13,471 bases of DNA, taken from Gammaproteobacteria bacterium. Lineage in GTDB: Bacteria; Pseudomonadota; Gammaproteobacteria; Pseudomonadales; Halomonadaceae. Positions 1-8,513 of the stretch are shown one piece after another. The notes under the pieces are model-generated. The model searched no databases. It was not told the DNA's origin and saw only the letters and a list, made by a program, of their open reading frames with translations. The DNA lies in contig JAMCZP010000260.1 in assembly GCA_023485185.1 (NCBI GenBank), forward strand, positions 1 through 13,471, read 5' to 3'. Position 1 is the stretch's first letter; each line of letters opens with the position of its first letter. A program made the position numbers and the translations under genes.

Positions 1-730
1 CATGCCTAAAGAGGCATCTGACAAACTCTTGCTGAGGATGTTTACGACCACCTTGAGGCGGCACTGATGCAGTAGTGCCCTCAATAAGCTTCAATAACGC
101 TTGTTGAACGCCCTCACCTGACACATCACGCGTGATTGACGGATTGTCAGATTTGCGTGAAATTTTATCAATTTCATCGATATAAACGATGCCGCGCTCA
201 GCTTTCTCGACATCGTAATCACACTTCTGCAACAGCTTTTGAATAATGTTCTCTACATCTTCACCGACATAACCCGCTTCAGTCAGTGTCGTTGCATCTG
301 CAATGGTAAAAGGAACATTCAACAGCCTTGCCATTGTTTCTGCCAATAATGTTTTACCACTACCGGTAGGACCAATTAACAGAATATTGGATTTACCCAG
401 CTCAACATCGCCGTCGCGTAAATCTGTTTTCAAGCGCTTGTAGTGGTTATATACCGCTACAGAAAGCACCATTTTGGCGCGATCTTGCCCAATGACGTAA
501 TCATCCAGGGTATGGCGTATTTCGCGAGGCGTCGGTAAACGCTCCTCGTCGCTCTCGGCATCGGCTTCGAGAACTTCCTCGCGAATGATGTCATTACACA
601 AGTCGACACACTCATCGCAGATATAAACGGACGGGCCCGCAATTAGCTTACGCACTTCGTTTTGGTTTTTACCGCAAAACGAGCAGTAGAGCAGCTTGCC
701 ACCTTCGTCCTTGCCTTTGCCGTCGGCCAT
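1..730 (-). CDS. clpX: ClpX, ATP-binding unfoldase subunit of the ClpXP protease (partial, C-terminal part beyond the window)
   Basis: AAA+ unfoldase that recognises tagged substrates, unfolds them with ATP and feeds them into the ClpP chamber in the cytoplasm. About 243 residues are visible, against about 424 in the E. coli protein. The N-terminal zinc-binding domain has Cys16, Cys19, Cys38 and Cys41 (CSFC and CDEC pairs). Walker A (GPTGSGKT) is at residues 120-127, the pore loop GYVG at 153-156 and Walker B (IVYIDE) at 181-186. Two ATGs compete for the start. The one at 734-736 abuts the Shine-Dalgarno AGAGGT (737-742) with no spacing, while the one at 728-730 has a 6-base spacing and gives the usual N-terminus, so it is chosen. 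clpP lies 74 bases upstream on the same strand. After QEF (residues 234-236) and Val237 the translation stops resembling ClpX: VRCLFRH replaces the expected VQVDTS-like continuation. The last ~19 bases are therefore suspect (see findings). Confidence 0.95.
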   Translation of the reverse strand, partial: MADGKGKDEGGKLLYCSFCGKNQNEVRKLIAGPSVYICDECVDLCNDIIREEVLEADAESDEERLPTPREIRHTLDDYVIGQDRAKMVLSVAVYNHYKRLKTDLRDGDVELGKSNILLIGPTGSGKTLLAETMARLLNVPFTIADATTLTEAGYVGEDVENIIQKLLQKCDYDVEKAERGIVYIDEIDKISRKSDNPSITRDVSGEGVQQALLKLIEGTTASVPPQGGRKHPQQEFVRCLFRH

Positions 731-750
731 TCGCATACCTCTATCACTTC

Positions 751-766
751 GGCGGCTTACGCCGCC
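751..766 (-). other. GNRA-loop hairpin in the clpP-clpX intergenic region
   Basis: A perfect 6-bp stem GGCGGC/GCCGCC with loop GTAA in the mRNA sense lies 8 bases upstream of the clpX Shine-Dalgarno (737-742). It is preceded, not followed, by a T run, so it is not a terminator for the minus strand. It could stabilise or set the processing point of a clpP-clpX transcript; that role is inference. Confidence 0.6.
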
Positions 767-804
767 TAAAAAGCTCGTTAGAAAAGCAGAATCCTATCAC
801 GCTA

Positions 805-1422
805 TCAGGATGTAGGGCGCTTATCCAGCACTGCATCAATCAAGCCGTACTCTTTGGCTTTATTGGCGCTCATAAAATTATCTCGGTCTGTATCGCGTGA
901 AACAGTTTCAATATCTTGACCAGTGTGATGGGCAAGAATTTGATTCAGTTTCTCACGGATACCAAGAATTTCACGGGTGTGTATTTCAATATCAGATGCT
1001 TGGCCCTGATAGCCACCCAGCGGCTGGTGAATCATGACACGTGAGTTAGGGAGGCAGTAACGTTTGCCTGCAGCTCCAGCGGTCAATAGCAGCGCGCCCA
1101 TGCTGGCCGCTTGACCAATACAAACGGTCGATACATCCGGTTTAACAAATTGCATGGTGTCGTAAATCGACATGCCGGCGGTGACAGAACCACCTGGCGA
1201 GTTGATATATAAATGAATATCTTTGTCTGGATTTTCCGACTCCAGGAACAGCAGTTGGGCAACGACTAGGTTGGCCATGTAGTCTTCAACAGGCCCTACC
1301 AAAAAGATTACGCGCTCTTTCAACAAGCGTGAATAAATGTCGTAAGCTCTTTCCCCTTTGGCGCTCTGCTCAACCACCATGGGTACTAAACCGCCGGCGT
1401 TTTGAATATCAAACTCACTCAT
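805..1422 (-). CDS. clpP: ClpP, proteolytic subunit of the ATP-dependent Clp protease
   Basis: Serine peptidase that forms the double-heptamer degradation chamber served by ClpX or ClpA in the cytoplasm. The 205-residue protein is the normal family length (E. coli 207). The catalytic triad is complete and aligns with E. coli Ser111/His136/Asp185 at a constant offset of four: Ser107 in GQAASMGA, His132 in MIHQP and Asp181 in DRDNF. The GSV stretch after YINSPGG (residues 72-80) matches the oxyanion and substrate-strand region. A short N-terminal stretch is probably removed by self-processing, as in the family. It lies between tig (67-base gap upstream, with a terminator-like hairpin) and clpX downstream, the standard gammaproteobacterial order, so it is probably co-expressed with clpX. 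Confidence 0.97.
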   Translation of the reverse strand: MSEFDIQNAGGLVPMVVEQSAKGERAYDIYSRLLKERVIFLVGPVEDYMANLVVAQLLFLESENPDKDIHLYINSPGGSVTAGMSIYDTMQFVKPDVSTVCIGQAASMGALLLTAGAAGKRYCLPNSRVMIHQPLGGYQGQASDIEIHTREILGIREKLNQILAHHTGQDIETVSRDTDRDNFMSANKAKEYGLIDAVLDKRPTS

Positions 1423-1450
1423 TCAGGTGATTCCTTGCGTCCGGAAAGGG

Positions 1451-1475
1451 AAAAGCGCACCGATGTTTGGTGCGC
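1451..1475 (-). terminator. Intrinsic terminator or attenuator between tig and clpP
   Basis: In the minus-strand RNA sense a perfect 7-bp stem GCGCACC/GGTGCGC encloses a 7-base loop (1462-1468) and is followed at once by TTTT (1451-1454) and then CCCTTT. It lies 15 bases past the tig stop and about 30 bases before the clpP start. The short U run suggests partial termination, which would lower clpP relative to tig. No separate clpP promoter is obvious in the 67-base gap, so some read-through is expected. Confidence 0.62.
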
Positions 1476-1489
1476 CACGTTCCAGGGTG

Positions 1490-2842
1490 TTAGGCGTTGG
1501 CTTGATCGCCTTCTTCAGCACCCTCATCTTGCTCGGCTTGCTTTTGCGCAGCGGCAAGGGCTTGCTGATAAGACATTTCAACGTCTTTAATGTTCGTTTG
1601 CTCTAGTAACTTAGCCACTGCTTTCTCTTCGAGAATGGCAGATTTCACCTGCGTTTTCAGCTGCTCATTACCCATGTAGTAGCTCACTACTTCTTCAGGG
1701 TCTTGATACTGTTCAGCCAACTCAGTTACTTTTGCTTTAATGGCATCATCATCGGCGTCAAGTTCGTTAGCCTTGATTACCTCAGCAAGTAACAAGCCGA
1801 CTTGAACACGGCCTTTAGCCTGCTCTTCAAACAGCTCATTAGGTAACTGGCTGACGTCAAAATCTTCACCTAAACCGAACTGCTGGGCTGCCTGGCGCTT
1901 CATGCCATCTGTTTCTTGCTGTACCAATGCACTAGGCACAGGAATTTCATTGACCTTCTTTAGCGCATCCAATACTTGCTGCTTGACACGGTTATCAACC
2001 GCTTGTGACGCTTCACGAGTCATGTTCTTTTTGATTTCAGCGCGGAATTTTTCCTGATCGCCGTCTTCAACGCCAAAACGCTCGATAAACTCAGCGTCAA
2101 CTTCCGGCAATTTCTGGCTGCTAACTTTATGGACGCTCACTTTAAACGTCGCTTCCTTACCAGCTAGATGCTCAGCCTGATAGTCAGCAGGGAACGTGAC
2201 TTGAATGCTTTTTTCTTCCCCTGCTTTCGCACCGATTAACTGAGCTTCAAAGCCTGGAATGAAACTATTGGAGCCAATTACCAGTGAATGGCCTTCAGCA
2301 CTTCCGCCTTCAAACGGCTCATCACCGATGAAGCCCTGGAAGTCGATAGTCACCTGATCACCATCGGCTGCTGCAGCATCTACTTCTTCCCAGCCAGCGT
2401 TCTGCTTGCGCAGCGTGTCAATCATCTCATCAACATCAGCGTCGCTAACAGTCACGACGGGGCGTTCAATTTCAGTCCCCTCGATAGAAGCGAGCTCTAC
2501 CTCTGGGTAGATTTCCATGACCGCAACAAATTCAAGATCTTTACCCGACTCATTGACTGACGGTTCGATCTTCGGGAAGCCAGCGGGGTTTAAACCCTCG
2601 TCAGTAATGGCGCGTACATAGCGCTCACGCATCACTTCGCCAACGACTTCGTTGCGTGCATCCTGACCGTAGCGCTGACGTACGACTGCCATCGGCACCC
2701 GGCCTTGGCGAAAACCGTTCAAGCGAACGTTCTTCGCGGTGTCTTTCAAGCGAGCACTAACGGCCTCGTCAATTTCGGCAGCCGGCACTTGAATAGTGAT
2801 ACGGCGTTCGATCTGGGAGGTCGTCTCGACAGAAACTTGCAT
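1490..2842 (-). CDS. tig: Trigger factor, ribosome-associated chaperone and peptidyl-prolyl isomerase
   Basis: Chaperone that docks beside the ribosome exit tunnel and shields nascent chains. The 450-residue form is slightly longer than E. coli trigger factor (432). The N-terminal ribosome-docking signature GFRQGRVP is at residues 43-50, equivalent to the E. coli Phe44-Arg45-Lys46 loop. An FKBP-type PPIase domain follows at about 155-250 (VTIDFQGFIGDEPFEGG to FKVSVHKV), and the rest is the helical C-terminal chaperone arm, ending in an acidic tail (DEGAEEGDQANA). An in-frame ATG at 2879-2881 would add 13 residues with no family match. The ATG at 2840-2842 is preceded by AGAGGAC and begins MQVSVETT like other trigger factors. 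It is driven by its own promoter (2901-2929), with clpP and clpX downstream. Confidence 0.96.
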   Translation of the reverse strand: MQVSVETTSQIERRITIQVPAAEIDEAVSARLKDTAKNVRLNGFRQGRVPMAVVRQRYGQDARNEVVGEVMRERYVRAITDEGLNPAGFPKIEPSVNESGKDLEFVAVMEIYPEVELASIEGTEIERPVVTVSDADVDEMIDTLRKQNAGWEEVDAAAADGDQVTIDFQGFIGDEPFEGGSAEGHSLVIGSNSFIPGFEAQLIGAKAGEEKSIQVTFPADYQAEHLAGKEATFKVSVHKVSSQKLPEVDAEFIERFGVEDGDQEKFRAEIKKNMTREASQAVDNRVKQQVLDALKKVNEIPVPSALVQQETDGMKRQAAQQFGLGEDFDVSQLPNELFEEQAKGRVQVGLLLAEVIKANELDADDDAIKAKVTELAEQYQDPEEVVSYYMGNEQLKTQVKSAILEEKAVAKLLEQTNIKDVEMSYQQALAAAQKQAEQDEGAEEGDQANA

Positions 2843-2900
2843 GAATTGTCCTCTAACGGCTGGGCGTTGTGTTGATTGCATGTAATAAGATTAAGGGGCA

Positions 2901-2929
2901 ATTTTAAGAACCCTGGCGCAAGGTGGCAA
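2901..2929 (-). promoter_or_regulatory. Sigma70-type promoter for tig (-clpP-clpX)
   Basis: TTGCCA (-35, 2924-2929) and TAAAAT (-10, 2901-2906) are separated by exactly 17 bases; each matches 5 of 6 consensus positions. Transcription would start near 2894, giving a leader of about 50 bases before the tig ATG. No clear heat-shock promoter was seen beside it. Confidence 0.65.
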
Positions 2930-3099
2930 GCGCCATGCTCGCAACATGGGGGCATGTAATTTTAAAAACAAGGGAATAAGCGAGTAATTAAGTACTTCAT
3001 AGGGCATTTAACATCATTATTAGCCCCAATTGCGCCATGACCACCATTCTACTGCGTTGTACGTCATGCAGCGAGTTTTTCAACCCCTGCCTTCAAAAG

Positions 3100-3477
3100 C
3101 TAGCTGGTTTGCTGCTCATTCAGCCACCAAAGGCTCAATGCGTGCAACAGTAATCCAAGCGTCGCCCCATGAGAAATAAAAACCTGCCAGCTGATCCAAT
3201 CGGTAAACAAGGCATGCCATATACCCATTCCCGCCATACCGAGCAGCATCATCATAACAAGGCGCTTTAGCAAACGGGGCAATGTTTGACGCGCAGCAAC
3301 CGATAGCATACGCCACTGCACGAAGACCGCTGAAGCTACCAAGACCAAAGCAATCACAATGAGCGTCTGGCGAGTTTCATGCCCGCCAGCTAAATAGCGA
3401 GGCAGCGCTGCCAGCATCACTAAACATAAACCGAGCGCAACGCTGATGCGTTGAGGTGAAGAAGGGGCACGCTGCAT
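3100..3477 (-). CDS. Small four-helix integral membrane protein of unknown function
   Basis: I do not recognise the family. The 125-residue protein is very hydrophobic, with four probable membrane helices at roughly residues 12-31, 36-54, 70-90 and 98-118. They are separated by short polar loops, and a basic stretch before helix 3 (RQTLPRLLKR) suggests a cytoplasmic loop. There are no cysteine pairs. Single histidines (residues 33, 88, 103, 112) lie in or near helices, but there is no clear haem motif. The ATG at 3475-3477 comes 3 bases after the stop of the flavodoxin-like gene. Its ribosome site (AGAGGT/AAGAG) lies within the end of that gene, so the two are probably co-transcribed and translationally coupled. 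A shared redox or membrane role is only inference. Confidence 0.75.
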   Translation of the reverse strand: MQRAPSSPQRISVALGLCLVMLAALPRYLAGGHETRQTLIVIALVLVASAVFVQWRMLSVAARQTLPRLLKRLVMMMLLGMAGMGIWHALFTDWISWQVFISHGATLGLLLHALSLWWLNEQQTS

Positions 3478-3480
3478 CTC

Positions 3481-3945
3481 TTAATTTACCTCTAACCGCT
3501 GTGTAACAATCCACTCTTCCACCCAAGGGATAGCGGCATCGTCGGCCATAAAGGTTTCCATCGCGTCAATTTCTAAACGCTCACCCAAACGCGTTGCACC
3601 ATGATCTTCCAGCAGTGCGTCTAGTGCCCTACCCGCACCACAAAAAGTATCACCGTATGAACTATCCCCAAGCGCTATAAGGCCATAACGCAAAGAGACC
3701 AATGATGGGCTTTGATCGCGCAGATGGCGCACGAACGGCACAAAATTACCGGGAAAATCACCGCTTCCTGTAGTCGACACACAAAATAGTGTGATATCAA
3801 CCTCGCTTTCAGTGATATCCGCCACGGCGGGCTGCTCATGAATGGCTACTGTATAACCTGCCTTTTCAAACAGCGGCTTGACCTGCTCTGCCACATCTAA
3901 CGCACCACCATACATCGTACCCACCAAAATATTCAGCTTTGGCAT
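3481..3945 (-). CDS. MioC-like flavodoxin-domain protein
   Basis: Probable small FMN-binding electron carrier of the flavodoxin fold, 154 residues, close in size and layout to E. coli MioC (147). The phosphate-binding loop follows strand 1 (NILVGTMYGGA, residues 5-15). The two isoalloxazine-side loops are STTGSGDFPGN (57-67) and ALGDSSYGDTFCGAG (91-105); TFCGA is also present in MioC. The phosphate loop is relaxed compared with long-chain flavodoxins, as in MioC. A GTG at 3949-3951 is in frame, but it overlaps the Shine-Dalgarno GGGGAG. The ATG at 3943-3945 has proper 5-base spacing and is preferred. MioC has been linked to electron supply for biotin synthase; whether that applies here is unknown. 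It heads a two-gene unit with the membrane protein at 3100-3477 and is divergent from the small gene at 4104. Confidence 0.82.
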   Translation of the reverse strand: MPKLNILVGTMYGGALDVAEQVKPLFEKAGYTVAIHEQPAVADITESEVDITLFCVSTTGSGDFPGNFVPFVRHLRDQSPSLVSLRYGLIALGDSSYGDTFCGAGRALDALLEDHGATRLGERLEIDAMETFMADDAAIPWVEEWIVTQRLEVN

Positions 3946-4103
3946 CGTCACTCCCCTGTCAAAGTGTCACAGTGCCAACCGTTAAGTCGACAAATACCCG
4001 ATGAATTTGCTCAAATATTAACATGACTGGTTAGAATGACACACGCCACCCCAGCAGTTGATGAAAACGAGGTGGGTGACAGAGACAATCATGAGGAGAG
4101 ACT

Positions 4104-4310
4104 ATGCAGCAAACCTTCGAGGCCTGGATAACCCCGCTGATGATTGGCGGCTTAATCGTATTTATGTGCTTTATTATCTGGGACTTAGCTAAAAAATCTA
4201 ATGCTGGCAAGTTTGGCACCATCATGCTGTTTGTTGTATTAGGCGCAGGCATGCTGGGTTACGTCATTAAGGTAGTGATTACCTGGCTGATTGAAGGCGG
4301 CAACATTTAG
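4104..4310 (+). CDS. DUF2788-like small inner-membrane protein
   Basis: This 68-residue protein is the only plus-strand gene in the window. It has two probable membrane helices (about residues 10-27 and 40-63) around a conserved-looking loop, IIWDLAKKSNAGKFGT (24-39). Size, helix spacing and the WDLAKKSNAGKFG loop resemble the DUF2788 family of short gammaproteobacterial membrane proteins; I assign this from memory. No function is known to me. The ATG follows GAGGAGAG with about 5 bases spacing. It is divergent from the flavodoxin gene across a 158-base gap (3946-4103) and ends at a strong terminator 70 bases downstream. A weak TTGCTC/TAGAAT pair (4007-4037) has a 19-base spacing, too long for a confident promoter call. 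Confidence 0.8.
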   Translation: MQQTFEAWITPLMIGGLIVFMCFIIWDLAKKSNAGKFGTIMLFVVLGAGMLGYVIKVVITWLIEGGNI

Positions 4311-4380
4311 CGATTTAGAAGCACTATTATCGGCAAGGGCACCGGAAAGCAAAGGCGAATAGCAGCGACCATGCTTGCAA

Positions 4381-4410
4381 AAAAGGAGGGCTTGCAAAGG
4401 CCCTCCTTTT
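4381..4410. terminator. Bidirectional intrinsic terminator between the DUF2788-like gene and ihfA
   Basis: A perfect 11-bp inverted repeat AAAAGGAGGGC/GCCCTCCTTTT (4381-4391 and 4400-4410) has an 8-base loop. The T run on one side and A run on the other let it act on both strands: on the plus strand 70 bases after the DUF2788-like gene, and on the minus strand about 120 bases after ihfA. It probably ends the thrS-to-ihfA cluster. The rest of 4311-4532 shows no gene. Confidence 0.9.
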
Positions 4411-4532
4411 ATCTACTGATAATCTAGATATCAATAACCTAGGTGCATACGCTTTAAAGCCTAATTGACCCTATGTCGCTTGCCTCATCATGTATTCATG
4501 AGCCGAAGCGCAAAGTAAGGTCTAAAGAAGCG

Positions 4533-4832
4533 CTACTCCCCACCTACGTAATGCTCTACTTGCTGCTTAAGCTTTTGCCCTGGTCGAAACGTTACCACTC
4601 GTCGGGCGGAAATGGGGATTTCCTCGCCCGTTTTGGGATTTCGTCCTGGACGCTCGCGCTTATCACGCAGGTCAAAGTTACCAAATCCTGATAACTTTAC
4701 CTGTTCATTTTCACGCAAGCAGGCTCGAATCTCTTCAAAAAAAGCTTCGACCATGGCTTTCGCTTCTCGCTTGGACAAGGCTAACTCAGCATGTAAATGT
4801 TCAGCCAGCTCTGCTTTGGTCAACGCACCCAT
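4533..4832 (-). CDS. ihfA: Integration host factor subunit alpha
   Basis: DNA-bending nucleoid protein that pairs with IHF-beta to make sharp bends used in transcription, replication and recombination. The 99-residue protein matches E. coli IhfA (99) nearly throughout. The dimerisation helices are at about 4-45, [12 protein letters not shown] at 47-58, and the DNA-binding arm [18 protein letters not shown] at 61-78, with Pro66 equivalent to the intercalating proline. The C-terminal [11 protein letters not shown] helix start follows at 79-89. The ATG follows AAGGAGA with good spacing. It lies 94 bases downstream of pheT on the same strand, the conserved order. An extended -10-like element TGCTACTAT (4856-4864) precedes the gene, so a private promoter is possible but weakly supported. 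Confidence 0.97.
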   Translation of the reverse strand: MGALTKAELAEHLHAELALSKREAKAMVEAFFEEIRACLRENEQVKLSGFGNFDLRDKRERPGRNPKTGEEIPISARRVVTFRPGQKLKQQVEHYVGGE

Positions 4833-4926
4833 AAGGCTCTCCTTGCAGCAAACTCATAGTAGCAAACGCATTGCCAAGAACGTGATAAGCAACGTGGCGT
4901 GGCCCAAGTACTCTCCTAGCTACTTA

Positions 4927-7308
4927 CTAGCCGCGCAGCTCAGCATCCAGCTTGACACGCACCTGTGTCACGATTGAATCGACCAACTGATTGATTTCTT
5001 CATCGTTTAGCGTGCGTGATGGATGCTGCCAGGTCAAGCCCAAAGCAATACTCTTGTATCCTTCTGCGACGCCTTTACCTGCATATGCATCAAAAAGCTT
5101 AATATCTTGCAAATATTCTCCCGCTTGTTGCTTAGCGCAATCTAATAGCGCCTGCACAGGGGTGGTATCGTTGAGTATAAACGCAAGATCACGTCGCACT
5201 TCAGGAAAACGCGAAAGTGGTGCAAAAGCTGGGATCTGGCCTTGAGTAAGGGCGTCCAAACGCACCTCAAATAATACAGCATCCATCTTAAGACCAAGCG
5301 TTGCGCGCACTTGAGGGTGCATCGTGCCAATCCAGCCCGCCGGTTCCCCGTTATGTAACAACTGGGCACTCTGACCAGGATGAAGCGCTGGATGCTCGGC
5401 AGGCTCAAAGCGCCATGCTTCGGCGTCCCCTCCCATTGATAGAATACTTTCAAGATCGCCTTTCAGATCATAAAAGTCGACGCGCTCCTTAGCCCCACTC
5501 CAGCCTTCTGCTTCTCGCCCTCCGCATACGAGAGCTCCCAGCATGGGTACCTGCGACAAAGCGTCCAGCTCACCATTAAAGACCAGCCCGGTTTCAAATA
5601 ACCGCACGCGGGTCTGCTGACGGTTAAGATTGTACTCCATGGCGCGCACCAAGCCTGGAAACAAGCTAGCCCGCATCACCGACAAATCAGCTGAGATAGG
5701 ATTGGCAAGTACAGGTGTCACGGCGTCAGGCAAAATCGCCGCCTGGAGCTCGGGAGCAACAAAGCTGTAGGTAATCGCCTCCTGGAAACCACGCGCAACC
5801 ATCTGACGACGCAGACGAGCCTGGGTAAGCTTCGCCTCATCCGCGGAACGCAACGCCAGACGTGCCGCCGGGCGACGCACCGGCAAATTATTATAGCCGT
5901 GTACGCGCGCCACCTCTTCGATCAGGTCTTCTTCAATCGATAAATCAAAACGCCAGCTGGCAGCAATGACTTTCCAGCCATCCTCTTGCACGCTGACATC
6001 AAGCCCCAAGCGCTGCAAAATATCGGTGACATCAGCTGCCTCAAGCGCTTTTGATAACGCTTTTTCCAAGCGATCACTGCGCAAAAATATGACACGCTCT
6101 TTAGGCATATCGTCGTCACTAAGCGCTTCAACAACAGGCCCGGCCTGTCCACCGCAAATTTCAATCAACAGCTGCGTAGCTCGCTCAACGGCAGCTGGGG
6201 TTAACCCCGGGTCAACGCCACGCTCAAAGCGATGGGAAGCATCTGTATGGAGGCCGTATGAACGCGCCTGACCGGCAATCGCCAGTGGCGTGAAGTAAGC
6301 AGATTCAAGGAAGATAGTCTGCGTATTGGCATTCACACCTGAATTTTCGCCACCCATAATACCGGCCATCGCCAGCGGGCCTTTATGATCAGCAATAACG
6401 AGGGTTTCTGGGCGCAAGGCAATATCGCTACCATCCAGCAACGTTAAACGCTCACCCGGATTGGCCAGGCGGATTAGCATGCCACCTTCTAGGTTGTCAC
6501 GGTCAAAGGCGTGCAGCGGCTGACCTAGCTCCAGCATTACGTAATTGGTGACATCTACCACAGGGTCAATTGAACGAACACCACTTCGCCGCAAGCGTTC
6601 GACCATCCACAGCGGTGTTTCAGCCTTAACGTTGACGCCTTTAATGATTCGCCCCATATAACGCGGACACTGTTGCGGCGCCTCAAGCTTAATGGCAAAG
6701 GTGTCCTCGATCTCAGCGACGACTGCTTTTATGTCAGGCCCGTTTACTGGCAAACGGTTTAGCACTCCGACTTCTCGTGCCAACCCCTTAATACTCAAGC
6801 AGTCACCACGGTTAGGGGTCAAATCGACTTCGATGGTCATGTCATTCAGATTCATGAACTCTCGAAAATCAACACCGATCGTAGCTGTGGCAGGCAGCAC
6901 CATAATGCCGGGCGATGTCTCTTCTTCGAGCCCTAACTCAGATGCTGAACAAATCATACCGCGGGACTCGACACCGCGTAATTTGGCTTTTTTAATTTTA
7001 AAATCGCCGGGCAGCACTCCACCCACCTGGGCAAAAGGAATTTTTTGCCCTACCTCAACGTTCGAAGCACCACAGACGACCTGAACAGGGTCGCCACTAC
7101 CATCATTAACGGTACATACGTTGAGCTTGTCTGCGTCAGGATGCTTCTCTTTACTCAGCACCTCCGCCACCACGACACCACTAAACGCCGCCGCTACTGC
7201 TTCGACAGCATCGACTTCCAAACCGGCCATGGTGATCTGATCGGCGATCGCCTGCGTATTAAGCTGCGGCGATACCCACTCGCGCAGCCACTGTTCTGAA
7301 AATTTCAT
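4927..7308 (-). CDS. pheT: Phenylalanine-tRNA ligase beta subunit
   Basis: Large subunit of the cytoplasmic alpha2-beta2 PheRS. It binds tRNA-Phe and carries the editing site that removes mis-attached tyrosine. The 793 residues match the family length (E. coli 795). In order: an EMAPII/OB-type tRNA-binding domain at about 40-148 (KHPDADKLNVCTVN, VVCGASNV); a B3/B4 editing domain at about 210-385, with the VDVTNYVMLELGQPLHAFD segment typical of the family; a B5 domain at about 405-475; the class II-like core after it; and a ferredoxin-fold anticodon-binding domain at about 700-793 (SRFPEVRRDLAFIL, FDAYAGKGV, TLNDEEI). The ATG follows AGGATC. It starts 26 bases after the pheS stop, so the two are co-translated from one message. 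Confidence 0.97.
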   Translation of the reverse strand: MKFSEQWLREWVSPQLNTQAIADQITMAGLEVDAVEAVAAAFSGVVVAEVLSKEKHPDADKLNVCTVNDGSGDPVQVVCGASNVEVGQKIPFAQVGGVLPGDFKIKKAKLRGVESRGMICSASELGLEEETSPGIMVLPATATIGVDFREFMNLNDMTIEVDLTPNRGDCLSIKGLAREVGVLNRLPVNGPDIKAVVAEIEDTFAIKLEAPQQCPRYMGRIIKGVNVKAETPLWMVERLRRSGVRSIDPVVDVTNYVMLELGQPLHAFDRDNLEGGMLIRLANPGERLTLLDGSDIALRPETLVIADHKGPLAMAGIMGGENSGVNANTQTIFLESAYFTPLAIAGQARSYGLHTDASHRFERGVDPGLTPAAVERATQLLIEICGGQAGPVVEALSDDDMPKERVIFLRSDRLEKALSKALEAADVTDILQRLGLDVSVQEDGWKVIAASWRFDLSIEEDLIEEVARVHGYNNLPVRRPAARLALRSADEAKLTQARLRRQMVARGFQEAITYSFVAPELQAAILPDAVTPVLANPISADLSVMRASLFPGLVRAMEYNLNRQQTRVRLFETGLVFNGELDALSQVPMLGALVCGGREAEGWSGAKERVDFYDLKGDLESILSMGGDAEAWRFEPAEHPALHPGQSAQLLHNGEPAGWIGTMHPQVRATLGLKMDAVLFEVRLDALTQGQIPAFAPLSRFPEVRRDLAFILNDTTPVQALLDCAKQQAGEYLQDIKLFDAYAGKGVAEGYKSIALGLTWQHPSRTLNDEEINQLVDSIVTQVRVKLDAELRG

Positions 7309-7334
7309 GGTTGATCCTGTATTTGGCGGCGGTC

Positions 7335-8369
<1,035 letters not shown>

Positions 8370-8380
8370 TTAAGCGATAT

Positions 8381-8396
8381 CCATCTCGAAAGATGG
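8381..8396 (-). other. UUCG-tetraloop hairpin in the pheS leader
   Basis: A perfect 6-bp stem CCATCT/AGATGG with loop TTCG in the mRNA sense lies between the rplT-pheS terminator and the pheS ribosome site (GGAG at 8363-8366). No U run follows, so it is not a second terminator. UUCG hairpins often protect or anchor RNA ends; here it would sit near the 5' side of any pheST message made past the terminator. Confidence 0.6.
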
Positions 8397-8416
8397 CGTG
8401 GCACGTTTAAGGTGAC

Positions 8417-8452
8417 AAAAAAAACAGGGGAAGAGCGGCTGCTCTTCCCCTG
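8417..8452 (-). terminator. Strong intrinsic terminator between rplT and pheS
   Basis: A perfect 12-bp stem CAGGGGAAGAGC/GCTCTTCCCCTG (8441-8452 and 8425-8436) has a 4-base loop and is followed in the transcript by eight T residues (8417-8424). It stands 61 bases after the rplT stop and before pheS. In E. coli this position holds the pheST attenuator with the PheM leader peptide, but I find no Phe-rich leader peptide with a ribosome site here. Upstream leader RNA contains two smaller hairpins (8486-8504, CACGGGAC/GTCCGTG with one bulge; 8456-8473, GGTCA/TGACC). Confidence 0.92.
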
Positions 8453-8513
8453 ATGGGTCACTCTGAAATGACCTCAGGTACATTACACGGACAAAAGTCC
8501 CGTGCAAACTACC

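Noticed and set aside
2843..2881. Upstream ATG extending trigger factor by 13 residues
   Set aside because: The extension has no family similarity, and the internal ATG has AGAGGAC at proper spacing.
4612..4977. 121-residue plus-strand frame opposite ihfA
   Set aside because: It is a mirror of the ihfA frame and the intergenic gap, with low-complexity Ser-rich translation and no ribosome site.
8370..8483. 37-codon frame starting MYLRSF across the rplT-pheS terminator, considered as a pheM-like leader peptide
   Set aside because: It has no ribosome site, only one Phe codon before the terminator stem, and it reads straight through the stem and U run.
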